Below are positions 11,046 through 22,494 of a stretch of DNA of 64,000 nucleotides, piece by piece. Source of the stretch: Atrichornis clamosus (taxonomy: Eukaryota; Chordata; Aves; Passeriformes; Menuridae); NCBI GenBank assembly GCA_013400975.1, contig WBMZ01000356.1, positions 620,001 through 684,000 on the forward strand. Direction: 5' to 3'. Position numbers and translations under genes: made by a program. How positions within the stretch are numbered: position 1 is the stretch's first letter; every line of letters begins with the position of its first letter. Under the pieces are notes generated by a model, which saw only the letters and a list, made by a program, of their open reading frames with translations, was not told where the DNA came from and made no database searches.

Positions 11046-12165
11046 CTAAAGATATGAATATTTAATATTTTTGAAATCCCTGTTGCAATTGGTTTGTTCT
11101 AAAAACCTTGTGTGTCAGCAGTTCTAGAAATAGCAACTAGTGCCAGGTTGAGACTAGCATGCTTAGGTGTTGATTAACCATAAACTTTTTCCCAAATATA
11201 AAATCAATTTAATCAGTGGGTTTTTCCTCATCATCTTGGATCTTTGTCATACAGGGAGACAAGATGCTATAAAATTCTGCCTAAATAGTAACAATCCAGT
11301 ATTTTTCAGTACTGGCTAGTTTCTCTTAGATATCTGTGTATTTAGGAATAAAGACACTTTATTCTGCACAGACGCTTCCTGTTCAGTCTTCTCCCAACTG
11401 CTAAGCCACTGTAACTGCAGGCAGTCTGGGATTCTCAAGGAGCACACTCAGGTATGTGGAGGTTACGGGAAAGGGTCACCTCCTTCTGCCCTTTAAACAA
11501 CTTCATGGAGCCACTGAAAATGTGGCTGCAACCTTATGTAGAGATCCTCAGCTTTCTGCACCAATTTGCTAATAAATTCACCATCCTGAGAGTTTCACTC
11601 TGTCCTAGCTCCACTGACTTTACAGTGAAGTCATAGGCATGGCAAGGTACAACTGCGTGCTTTCTGGAAATGAACAAAATGTACTGAGATTGAGAGGGTG
11701 TATGTACACTGAAAACAAAACTGACTGCCTGAACCTTTCTGTGCTCACACATATCTCTGTGCCAATGGTCTGACCTCGACATAAACCTTAAGGGAAATAA
11801 AACAGATCTAGTATAATATCAGCTAAAGGGCAATGATTTGAGTTTACCTTGCAGAAATTTTCATTTGTGAAACCTGTAATTAATGTGAATTAGAGTCTAT
11901 ATATGGAAGTCATTGCTCAGCCATTGTTTACTCGCGGGTTTCAAATTTTACATTAAACAGTTGGGTTATTTGCACAACAAGCCTATGCTATTAGCTAAAT
12001 ACAGGCACTTTTTTCATTTGAAAACAAAATCTTGCAGAAAATTCAAATGTTTAGGCAAAGCACTCGGCCTGTTTTTCTCTCTACTTCAGAGAGAGAGAAA
12101 AAGAATGTAATGTCTGCTCTGTCATTTTATCTAGATCAGTCCATACTAACTCCATTTCCACATAC
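11046..12165 (-). other. ARHGAP28: ARHGAP28 intron between exons 8 and 9
   Basis: This is a phase 1 intron of about 1.1 kb in which I see nothing beyond AT-rich unique sequence. Confidence 0.85.
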
Positions 12166-12328
12166 TTTCTACTAGTGTGATGAAAGCAGGCAGATATTCT
12201 ACTGTGAAGAGTGGGCTTGGGAGTTCTCTTATAAACATTTTCAGCAGTCCTGCTGCATCATTATTTCGTACTTGGTCCCAGTCAAAAGTGTCTTCGTAGA
12301 ATTTTGCCTCAAGTTCTTGATGGAGATT
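12166..12328 (-). CDS. ARHGAP28: ARHGAP28 exon 8 (RhoGAP core)
   Basis: It encodes residues 335-388, with ELEAKFYEDTFDWDQV, AAGLLKMFIRELPSPLF and VEYLPAFITLVE. The LLK..IRELPxPL motif carries the conserved Lys364 and Arg368 of RhoGAP domains. The acceptor is ttatctttcag and the donor is GTAGAAA|GTATGT. It is 163 bp, phase 0 to 1. Confidence 0.95.
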
Positions 12329-13373
12329 CTGAAAGATAAAAGAAACATTTGACCTTTAATCACTGCTGCTGACCCAGCAGTTTGTGATCACTTCAGAAAT
12401 CCCATTACAAACAGCAGGCAGGTTTGCACAGCACTTGAGCTAAAGTAGCCCTAAACCAGTGACAGTCTAGGCACAGCCCTGTGGAGTTCAGAACAGATTA
12501 ACAAATCAAGTTCCTGCAGATGTTTGGCAACCCAGGCTAAATTTGGTTTGCTATAGCTAAATTTCTGCCAGTGAAACATTTGAACCATCCTAAGGCAAGA
12601 CAATTTTGTGCAATATCTTAGAACTAGGAACAGAAAGGTCAGTTAACCCAGACTTTTTTAATATAGCTGTTCTTTTTGTTTGAAAGTTCCTAGTAGGAAC
12701 CAAGTGTGGCTTCAAACCCAGACCTCTGTGAAATGCAAGTTTCTCAAAAAATGATTGAGTTAAAAAGATTGAAGGATGTTATTGTAATATTAGGAAATCC
12801 ATAAATAATACAAGTTTCATGATTATTAATGGCCAAACATTGTCTTATCCATAGGAAGTTTGTTGCTGCTTTTTATGAGACTGTTTATGACAAAATATAT
12901 CTGTAGCAATATTCAGGTTTCAGAACACGCTTTTGTCAAATGTATTTTAATATTATGCAAAAAGTTTAGTCCATTCAGGCAGAAAAGCTTTTAAAAATGA
13001 ATTCTGTTTACCACATGAATGGAAGGAAATTACACATCAAATACAGTCACACATAATGAAGTAGAATGGTTGCACAAACGGAAGTAGAAAGTCACTCAGG
13101 ATTTGACATAAAAGATTACAGTCTCATTTTTACTAGCACATTTTACTGGTTTTAATCTGGGCTATCTCAGTTTCCTCTGTATTCACATCCTTTGCACATA
13201 ATCAATACAAACACTTAGATTAAATTCTCTCCTGTAACTGACGGGGAAATGTGGAACAGAAATCCTCACCTCACCAAGAGCACAAGAGGACAGAATTCTG
13301 CTCCACATTTCTCTGCTGACAACTGGGAAAAAGTCGCAGAAAAAAAAAGCAAGATTTTTGAAACACAAACATT

Positions 13374-13415
13374 ATCTCTCTCCCCCTCTCTCTCACTCTC
13401 TCTCTCTCTCTCTCT
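13374..13415. repeat. (CT)n microsatellite
   Basis: An imperfect run of CT dinucleotides with a few C interruptions. It is intronic. Confidence 0.95.
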
Positions 13416-13479
13416 GTATCTCCACACAGGTGAGCATATATGTGTATTTTATACATTCCATTCCCTCTACCCCTCCCCC

Positions 13480-13530
13480 CCATATATATATATATATAGA
13501 TAGATATATATATGTGTGTGTGTGTGTATG
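13480..13530. repeat. Compound (AT)n / (GATA) / (GT)n microsatellite
   Basis: Runs of AT, then TAGATAGATA, then AT and GT dinucleotides, about 65 bp after the CT array. The pair forms one hypervariable-looking intronic patch. Confidence 0.95.
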
Positions 13531-15164
13531 CATCTAAGTACTTTTAAAATATGTGTTGCAATTTTTTTTAAAACATGACTGATCCTTCACTTGCCAATCA
13601 TACAGTTTTGGTTCACTGGAGCTTTTGTTACAGAGGAAATCTTGTAATCATTTCTTCTTTGTTTTATAGAAGAGTAACCTTTAATCATTTCCATATGGCA
13701 TTTCTTTTTCCAAACAAGACTGAAATAAAGTTGGAATGCCCTCAAATCCTAATGTCATAATAATGTATGAAGGCTTTTGAAGGATGAAATCTGGATCTGC
13801 TTTGAAAAAAAATCTCTCTCTTGCTCGTTGGCTTCTTGGACAGACTTAAATGAAACCAAAAGTCAAATAATTTAAAACTTTCATATGGGCAGTTTAACTT
13901 CCACCCAGTATAGGAGAGTTACATATGAAGTCAGATCTCCTAAGAGCTCCCTGGATATATGTTGTGAGTAAGAAGTAAACAAGACATGGTACGGCATACG
14001 CAAAGAATATCAAAATAATTGAATCAGAGCACAGCCCTGCTGTGTAATGGAGAGGTTGGAAAAAGTTGAGACTGTGTGAAATAGCATTCAAGCATTTGTA
14101 TGAAAAAATGAGGAAGCTGAAAAGAACAGGGCAAATTAGGAGCTCTGTTCTGGGAGATGTGGCTCTTTTCAAGGCACTTGGTACTTTTACCCACGCACAG
14201 AGTCAAAGGAGCTGGGATGCTACTGCCTATCTTTGATCTGTTTCATGTAATGCTGCTTTTTCTTGTACAGTCATTTTTTATGATCCCCAGCCCACCAATG
14301 TTTAGCAATCCCAAACATTTGTGTGGCTGCCACAATGTTGAGACTTCCTGCCTCAGAACGCAAGACTAGCTTTCTTGAGGATGAGAAAGTGGGAGTAGGA
14401 TGCACTATAAGGTGCTGCTTAAACCAGATCAAAAAAAGCCTGGGGAAAAAAAAAAGGAAAAATGTGGGAAAGAGGTAGATGCTACTAAGCCCAGGGAAAA
14501 AAAACAAACAACCCAAAGCAAAAAACTTCCTTGTTTTTCTAATTTGCGTCTTCCAGCTACCGGAATCCCAAGTTAGTCTGGAGAAACAGTTGCAAATATT
14601 ACCGCCCCACAATGTCAGGTTATTGGGTGCCAATTATCCTGTGCTCCTAGCCCACAAATAGCCTGTGAAAATGCAGTACTTCAGGCTGCCAGCAGTGAAC
14701 AGAGGCCAAATTTCTCTCACTTGGAACATGAAATTGCAAGATCACAGAAGATAAATGAAAAATAAAATGACACAAAGGTTAAAATGACATAGAATAAGAT
14801 CTTTATCTAATTTCCACTCAGTTTAGCAACTCCGGATTTCTGAAATAAATTAAAACTGAGATAAGATCACAGCAATTTTGGATGACAGAGATAAACTGAA
14901 AGGATGTCTCAAAGTTTTGTGGGTAAAAACTGCATTCAGCATCAAGTCTGTGCTTTATATAGAACATTAACTAAAGCAAAGCAATAGACCAAATGTTCTG
15001 TGATTTATTGGTTCCCAGGAACTAATCCGACCTTTCACTGGCAGGAGTTGGAATGCCGAGCTACACAGATCAGTATTTATGTGCAGTGTGAATTTGTGTG
15101 TATGCTGTATTATTTCACGTAGAGTCTGTGGTCCAGAAGATGGAAAACTGCCATGACTATGTAC

Positions 15165-15242
15165 CTTGACTCTGGAGGCAGATCCAGGAACCCGTAGAAT
15201 TCCCTCGGTTTCCAAACCTGTTTCCTCAAGCTTGAGTAGCAG
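15165..15242 (-). CDS. ARHGAP28: ARHGAP28 exon 7 (RhoGAP arginine finger)
   Basis: It encodes exactly 26 residues, 309-334: LLLKLEETGLETEG, then ILRVPGSASRVK. The Arg in GILRVPG (residue 325) sits where RhoGAPs place the catalytic arginine finger that completes the GTPase active site. The acceptor is cttttctttcag and the donor is GTCAAG|GTACAT. The presence of this Arg predicts an active GAP. Confidence 0.95.
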
Positions 15243-16487
15243 CTGAAAGAAAAGACAACAAACACCAGGAAAATATTAAGGAGCACTTAGGAATACTATT
15301 AACTTTTTTCAATCTAGGTAGCCAACTAATTTGTTCTCCATATTCCTGGCCCTGATGTAAGGAGTATGCAGAATATGGAAAACTGCTAAGGCAATATGCC
15401 CCTCTGCCCTTGACTTGAGAGTTGGCACTGCTATAGTACAATTGACACATAAATGTATTATTAAAAGAGCAGATACGCTTAAAACACAATGGTGTTTTGC
15501 AGGAAAAATAACCTCTTAGAAAAGTGTGCCCCAAGGAGCACAATGGAAAGGTCTATAGATAACATGTTTTTGGGAACTGAGAACTCAGATTAGAAAACGA
15601 TCCCAGGATATTTTATTTTGAAATTTCTGTAAATAGAGGACTAAGCTTTCCACTCTAATTTGTTATTTAAAAAATAAATATGTTTTGATTTTACATAATT
15701 TTGAACATTGGGAAAAAATCATTTCCTAGCACGTAATCATACAGCTCTGGATTTTCACCACCAGATCTGCTCCCTGCCCTAACTTGGATTCTTCTAATTT
15801 CCCATGGTAATTTGCAATCAGCTCCACATCTCCCCTGTCAAAGTCATGTAAATATTCAAGTTGTGTCAGCCTTTCCCCTGGCACTGCGCAAAACTTCTCT
15901 TTTCATCAGTATTTACGGGGAAGTTTGTTGTAGTTTCGGTATGTGTAAATCTGTAATTGCACATGTACTTGTGTCTGTGTACCCACCCCCAAGACATCCA
16001 CTGGGGATCACTGTGCTGCCAAATGGCTCATATAAATACCCTTGTCTTGTCACACCAACCTCAGTGAGAAGGCATCACTTCCATTCTGGAAACAGTGGTT
16101 AGGTAATACCTATGGTTAGAACTAATGTGAAATCAAAACTCCTGAGACGACTCATCTCTGCCCTTTCTGCACACACATAGTTTTGCATGGCTCTCTGATT
16201 TAATGAAAAAGGGAAACAGAAGGGCATTTGTTTCCCGAAGTTTCCTGTGTGGTATCACATAATTACAAAAATCAAGAAGGGTCACCATCACAGGTAAAAC
16301 ACACAAAAGGAGCACATTTTCTCTCCTTGTCACAAAGTTTTGAAACCACAACATACAGTCAGACAATCTGTGCACACTTGCAATTCTGTACAGCCTGCAT
16401 TTTCTCTTATCTGATTACTCTTTTGAGGGTCAATGCAAATGATGGAAAAGCAAATCTTAGTGACCAAGCAGACCAAGCTATACTCAC
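15243..16487 (-). other. ARHGAP28: ARHGAP28 intron between exons 6 and 7
   Basis: This is a phase 0 intron of about 1.2 kb. I see no exon, repeat or RNA gene in it. Confidence 0.85.
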
Positions 16488-16579
16488 TTTTTGAAAGATG
16501 AGGGGAACCTTTATTCCAGGAACCTTCTTTTGATCATTCTCCAGCAGTACCGTGAGAGGGACTCCAAAAAGGCCATTTT
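16488..16579 (-). CDS. ARHGAP28: ARHGAP28 exon 6 (start of RhoGAP domain)
   Basis: It encodes residues 278-308, including NGLFGVPLTVLLENDQKK and VPLIFQK. The FGVPLT motif is the usual start of a RhoGAP fold. The acceptor is atttttaag and the donor is CAAAAA|GTGAGT. Only a 113-bp intron (16580-16692) separates it from exon 5, by far the shortest intron in the gene. Confidence 0.95.
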
Positions 16580-16692
16580 CTTAAAAATAACAACAACAAA
16601 TGTGAAAAAGAGGAAACACAGCTTCCTATGCATCTTCTCTGCAACGCTGGACGACACCCAGGGGACTGCAAGGGGGGTGCCACACACGGTAC

Positions 16693-16858
16693 CTCGTCCC
16701 CGCACCCTCTCTGCGCGGTTCCTCTTCAGCTCCACCCCCAGTGCGTCGTAGAAGGCCGTGAGCTCGATCAGGGAGAGGTAGCGGATCTTCTTCATGTCCT
16801 CGGGAGAGAGGTCTCCAACCTCCGTCAGCCCGAACCGGCTTTTCCGAACGATGAATTT
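16693..16858 (-). CDS. ARHGAP28: ARHGAP28 exon 5 (conserved block before the GAP domain)
   Basis: It encodes residues 223-277, beginning KFIVRKSRFGLTEVGDLS and running through MKKIRYLSLIELTAFYDALG to VELKRNRAERVRGR. The LIELTAFYDALG helix is typical of ARHGAP18/28/40. The acceptor is ctctactgtag and the donor is GACGAG|GTACCG. The exon is 166 bp, phase 0 to 1. It is markedly GC- and CpG-rich compared with its introns and its sister exons. Confidence 0.95.
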
Positions 16859-19800
16859 CTACAGTAGAGATGGGTCGCATTTCATTTGCACAGAAATCAC
16901 AGCAAGCAAATTTTTGTTTCGAAAGCGGCGCCCGTATGTGATAGGAAGTCATGTTAGGGTAGGTGCATAACAACGAAGAGATGAACTATAGCCCTGTATA
17001 GTGACGTAGCTTGCATACACCTGAACATAAAATTGAGCTTCTTGCTCACCATGTTCCCTTGCAGTTTGACTGGCAAGTGGTGCTGGAGCACCTCAGTGCC
17101 TCTACTCCCGCTGGGACAAATGAATTAGATGCTTCTTTTAAACTTTTCCCCAGTTTCAGCAGGATGTAGCATTTTGCTCTGCTTCTGCCTTCCCCAAAAC
17201 ACCTCTGAATGCGGTTTTAAAGTGGCTGACACAGTTATAGATATGGTTGTGTATCAATTGTGTGTGTATAATGAATCCATGTCTTCTTTGCATAATGCTA
17301 TTAATTTATGAGGCCTTACAGGAGAGTTCAAACTAAAGACCTGAGGGAAAGCCCAGAAGCAAAATTTCATAGTCCTGATGCCAATCTGCCAACTTATTCA
17401 TATTTTTTATTATTCAAGAAGCATTTAGGCTTAGAAACAGGACTCCCAGCAGCTAAAAAATGATTTATTCAAGTAAACTTGAACTAAATGATACTGAGCA
17501 ATCTGGGGGCATGTGAAGATGTCTACGTATTTTAGAAACTGCCGTGTCGTGGATCAGAGCCAGGAATGCTGCATCATGACAGTAGCATTTGTATGAATGT
17601 GAAGAAGAACAAATACCCATCAGTTTCTGACGTAATTGTTAGACATAGTAACAAACTTGTAGTAGAAAGCACGCTTTTCAAAAAACTGTGGATCTTTGGT
17701 ATGGTATGTTTTTTTAAATTTAATTGTAATTTAAACCACTAGTTGTTAGTCAGAGGTATAAATAAGCAGTATCACAAATCATCTCCTTCCTTTACAAACT
17801 GAGTGGAAACCCAGCCCCTAATAATGATTTGCTTCTGGAGATTTCAGCCCAGTCCTTCCTTTTCTTTTAGCAAATTTGGACTCAAAAGGTTTAACCTATC
17901 TTTAAATGAAGCCAGTCAAACCAATTAAGAAAAAGGCAAATGAAAAAAGCCCCCAAAACCTGAAAAAACCAAAACAGAAATTAAACTTACACCAGATTTC
18001 AAAAGTAAGAGAGTACAAAGGACGTCCAGATCATATAGTTTAGGACTTCCTAAACTACACTGCATATGGTCTTTCCACAGGGGTTAATAATAACTGGGGG
18101 AGAAAGAGTGCAGAGAATGGAATAACTAATTTACATGCTGCCTGGGGCATTTTAGGCCAGAAAATTCCCTCCTTAGAATGCAGCAATTCTGTTGTTACCC
18201 TTATGCTTAGACTTAATGTAACAAAAGCTGCATGGAGGACAGTCTTCTGAAGACACATAAAATACTAAAGAATATCTACAGTTTTGGTTCCAGTGATGCA
18301 AAAAGTCCAAAAGCAGTCAAAGCGCAATAAACCACCTTTAAAAGAAGGAAAAAAATCAGTATACATATATTTTCTGAGGGGAAAGAGAACAAATTCCAAG
18401 CACTCCTAAACTGATTACAGAGTGTGCTACAATGATTTTCCACAGTGGTTGGTTGACTCCTAGGGTCACTATGATGTGATGCTGTGGTTAACACAAGGTT
18501 TGAGGCTGGGCATCTTTCTTCTGTCTTGTGTCAAAATTTTCCAGTGGTTTTTCTTACAGTGGTGTCACAATATGCAACTCTCAAGGAGGCTGTGCTATCC
18601 TGGAATTAGATTGCTAACATTTTGGCTACGGATCATGTCTGGTATTTTGTGATGTTGTTTCTACGTGGAACTATGCAGTGTACTCAGATGGGCTTGAAAT
18701 GCTTACTGACTCATAGTTCTGTAATATCTTCAGCTGAGTCACATGGATCATGCTCCCACACTGGGGAAATCTCATGTAGCCTGACACGACTTGGGATGTT
18801 GAGTTGGCTCTTCTGGGAGCTGCAGGGGACATGCTATTTTCTGATATATAATATCTCTCTGTGCAACTCTGTGTACACCATCAGTGAAGTTGTTATGTTG
18901 TCAGACCTGCCCTGGAGGAAGTGTGATGTTGCACGGTCCAGTGCAGCCCCGCTGTCCCACCCTGGGGAAGGAGGGACAGTCCTTCCGAGTGTAGGTGCCT
19001 GTTGCTTGGTGTAACGGAGCGAGAGGTGATTTTTCTGCTGAACTCCATTACGGTCTGAGTCAGTATGGGGAAAACCCAAATATCACGAGGGGCAGCAGAT
19101 GAAGTAAAGGAAAGGCCAACATCAACAGCTATGATTGTTGACTTTATTTAGAAACTCTCTCTCTGCAATGACCTGGGATGTTTCTTGTGAGCTCACAAAA
19201 TTATGTCCCGCATGCAGAGTAGTTCCACTCCANGCATGTTTCTTGTGTGGTCGTCTGAGCTCACAAAATTATGTCCTGCATGCAGAGTAGTTCCACTCCA
19301 GCACAATACTGGCGTTTTCTAAAACTAATCAATTATGAATCCACAGATCTATGACATTCAATGTGTCATCTTCTCTCCCCTCTTTGTCACCAGTTTCCCT
19401 GCTCTGCCAATAGGGAATTGTCTGAGCTGTTGTAGAGTTAACACTTTGAGTGTGCATTTGTTGTAGTAAAGGCTAACATCTTCCTTGGTGGAGTCTGAGA
19501 TGGACAACTGAGTAATTCTCAGATAATTCAATGTCTGTGTGAATTGTAACAATTTCAGATTAGTCTGGGACCTCAGGACATCATATCATTTGGGAAATTC
19601 TTCCAAATAATTTACAGCTATTTCATACATGTCACTAAAAAGGTGGTATCAGGAGCACTGAACTGGTGCTTCAGTGATGGAAGTTTTCAGTGATGGAAGT
19701 TATGAGGGCTGATGGAAGTAAAAAACTGTCTTCCTTGACTTCATGAAATAATTCCAGATAATGACACAACTGCTCAGCGTATGTCAGGTTGGATGACATG

Positions 19801-20319
19801 GTAAACTTTCCTTGAACCATACACGCAGCATCTCCCACAGTGTGATTGCACTGAATGCTGACTGGAGACAGCCAGTACTGCTGCAGGACTAAGGTTTGCT
19901 TTCCTCCCTTCATCTGCAAAGCAATTTTAAATCTATGTGTTAACAAAGGCAGATAATCTGCGGAGGAACAAAGAAGGAAAGCAGACTAGTAATGAAAATG
20001 ATAATTTCCATGCCAGTGAGCAGTTTTTTTTCCAATGTGAAAAATTTGTGAATGATGCAGTATTTGTGGACTGAGTTACACACATTCATGTGTGATGGGT
20101 ACAAGTGAAAACCTGCCCTGGATATCCATATTAACTTTGGTGCCTCTCTAGGAATCAATCACAGGCTGTAGGAAGGCACAGCAAGCAGCCTCTACAAAGC
20201 ACACACTGCAAAGACAGATCAGGTATCTTAATAGACTCCAGTGTGCTGGGAACATCATAAAGCAGGAAATTGTTGCGTTAAAGAAAACAATCGAGGAAAT
20301 ATGTGGAGAAGAAACTTAC
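16859..20319 (-). other. ARHGAP28: ARHGAP28 intron between exons 4 and 5
   Basis: This is a phase 0 intron of about 3.5 kb. It holds a direct duplication at 19178-19300 with an undetermined base (N) at 19233. The CpG-bearing stretch around 19010-19100 looks different from the surrounding AT-rich DNA, but I could not assign it to a known repeat. No further exon was seen. Confidence 0.75.
19178..19300 (+). repeat. Direct tandem duplication (two copies of about 55-65 bp) with an N at the joint
   Basis: Both copies read ATGTTTCTTGTG, then GAGCTCACAAAATTATGTCC, then GCATGCAGAGTAGTTCCACT. Copy one covers about 19178-19232 and copy two about 19236-19300. Copy two has an extra TGGTCGTCT after TTTCTTGTG, and there is one C/T difference. 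The only ambiguous base of the window is at 19233. Confidence 0.92.
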
Positions 20320-20477
20320 TGGCAAAGCTGAGTCTTCCTTTTTGAACCTCTGGTTTTTCGGCCACTCTTGGGTTTTTGGAAGGACCGTAATGGATTCTGA
20401 GAAAGAGACCTCATAGGAGAGCTCTTCTGTTATGGATGGGCTGCCTTTATCTTTTCCACAGTCTAGACAGCTATTAG
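20320..20477 (-). CDS. ARHGAP28: ARHGAP28 exon 4 (pre-GAP linker)
   Basis: It encodes residues 170-222. The EELSYEVSFSESITVL and KKEDSALP stretches line up with EELSFEVSYSEMVTEAL and KKEDYVLT in human ARHGAP28 as remembered. The acceptor is ttattttcag and the donor is TTGCCA|GTAAGT. It receives one base from exon 3 and ends in phase 0. It is a linker just upstream of the conserved helical region that precedes the GAP domain. Confidence 0.88.
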
Positions 20478-22406
20478 CTGAAAATAAGGGAAACTATGTA
20501 TGAATGCTGAATATATGCTTGCATTTAGTACAGAGACATTAAAAAATTGAACCAAGATGACAAAAATCTTGAGAAAGTAATAAAGGAAGTGCTTAAAAGA
20601 GGAATTTCAGTGCAAACCACAGCATGTTCCTGTTTTGTCTGGAGGAAATAACCCTTTAGAAATAAAATCCCTATTTTCATTTTAGATTATTTAACTTGTT
20701 TCTTTTTGTGAGAGAGAGAGTCAAACTGGAACTTCCTGTTTATCAGGAATTACCAAATTTTTGTACTCCATCCTTGTCTACCCAGGCCAGCAAACTGTGG
20801 TGGCACTTGTCAAATGAACAATTAAAAATAAAAGGTCTTGACAGAAAAATGCTGTTGACATAGTTTCTCAGGTTACTGATGACTTATTTACAATCACAAG
20901 ACATTGTGCATAGATTTATATGGTCACATACATACATTTCTCACTGTTGCTAGTTTAGGTGTGTAGCACCAAAACAGGACACAATGTACAATATTCCAGT
21001 TTGAAAAACACTATATCTACTGGCCTTTCTAGTAGATATTGTGAAATAACTTAGTGCTCTTCTCTAAAGTTTAGTCACCTCCTTAAATTACTGCATGCCA
21101 GATGAAAATTTCTGAAATCAGAACAAACAAGTACAGAAATACGCTATTGTCATGGAGGCCAAAGTGTGATCACATACATGAGTTCCAGGGTTGCCAGCTT
21201 TCATGACAGATCTCTAGTATCTCAGGTCAATTTTTAGTTTTCGTGTAAGGTTCAGCTTCTAGACCCAATTGGGATGGAATCATAAATTTAGTTGAAAATC
21301 AAATAAAATTTCAGGCCCCAGGACTGCAGAGAAGAATTTACTAACATGGCACCAAGTGTATTCAAAAGCCATGGCAATCAGAAAGAGAATTAAAAAACAT
21401 TATGTGTCTTTTATAAACCTGTGCATGCCCCATGTTCTCTGAATCATCATATTTACAGATACAGGGACTTATATATTTTTTGCAACACCCTTTAATTTAC
21501 AAGTCTAATATAAAAGAAGTTAAGTGTGTTATTAAGTGGCTTCTGGTTTCTGAGCTGTGGCTTTAGATGTTATCTAATGATGTTATCTAATGATGTCATT
21601 TAGATGTTATCTAAATGACTTGGCCAAGTCATTTAAGATGTTTTCCATCTCTCTTTCCACGCTTGGACCTGGGGCCACCGACTGTCCATGGTACCCCTGG
21701 GCATTTGGTTTTCCACCTGTTCTAGCACAACTGCTTGCAGAGCAGAAACATCAGCAGAGCAGCTTTTGCCGCAAGGAAAATGTCTGTGGTACTGTATCCA
21801 GAGGTAAACATCCAAGGGACTAGCTTAGAAATTTGGGTATTAATATCCCTTTAGTTGAACCCTGAACAGTGATGATGGGAAGAGCTTTGAAACTAAAAGA
21901 TGGACATTCTCGTGGAAGGCTGCTGACAGTTATCCAGACACTGAGTAGGGAAGAGCCATTACTTTCATTCGTAGACCAGAATAATAGGGTGGAACCAGGA
22001 AAATTATAAATCTCTAGTACTACAGTTTCTGCAGTTCTGGAGAAGAAATGTGGAGGAAACATGCATCTTTCTTCTCATGAATTGCAACAAGAAAATACAT
22101 TGATGATATATTTTGGACAAATTCTGCACCATAATGTTTACAGATTATTTTTACATTCCCAGCCTTGCAATGATCAGTATTCTTTAGATGTTGACGCCGC
22201 AAGGGCAGCAGTCTGTGTCTGTACACCAGTCTTTAATGGAGAACTTTGGTTCCTGCATGACAATAAGCTGACAATGATTTTAAGGAAATATATTCAGCAC
22301 TGCCCCAACATGAAAGAGGGGACTAAACTCTGCACCACAAAAAGGTCTTTCTGTCTATCATTTTTCTAGGAGGAAGTGAACACTGGTTACATGTTTTCAT
22401 ACTCAC
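20478..22406 (-). other. ARHGAP28: ARHGAP28 intron between exons 3 and 4
   Basis: This is a phase 1 intron of about 1.9 kb. It contains short tandem copies of GATGTTATCTAAT near 21567-21610 and a perfect 24-bp palindrome at 21612-21635. Nothing else was recognised. Confidence 0.8.
21612..21635. repeat. Perfect 24-bp palindrome
   Basis: TAAATGACTTGG is followed directly by its exact reverse complement. It lies just after short tandem copies of GATGTTATCTAATGAT in the intron between exons 3 and 4. Confidence 0.9.
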
Positions 22407-22494
22407 AGCTAACTGATTTCCAAACTGGCTTCTGCCCAGGAAGCTGGATACCATTAGAAGGTACTGGTGACACTGGAACTGTCTCAAATGTGGG
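22407..22494 (-). CDS. ARHGAP28: ARHGAP28 exon 3 (Pro/Val-rich linker)
   Basis: It encodes residues 141-169, PTFETVPVSPVPSNG followed by a Pro/Gln-rich tail ending KSVS. The acceptor follows a strong pyrimidine tract (tttttccttgcctatcag) and the donor is AGCT|GTGAGT. The 88 bp start in phase 0 and leave one base, which fits exons 2 and 4. The segment resembles the ETIPVLPVHSNG region of human ARHGAP28. An in-frame TGA just upstream of the acceptor fixes the exon start. Confidence 0.8.

Larger units (their letters stand above)
12329..15164 (-). other. ARHGAP28: ARHGAP28 intron between exons 7 and 8
   Basis: This is a phase 0 intron of about 2.8 kb. It holds a CT-rich microsatellite (about 13374-13415) and an AT/GT microsatellite (about 13480-13530). 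Purine-rich runs lie near 14440-14510. No exon or transposon was recognised. Confidence 0.85.
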
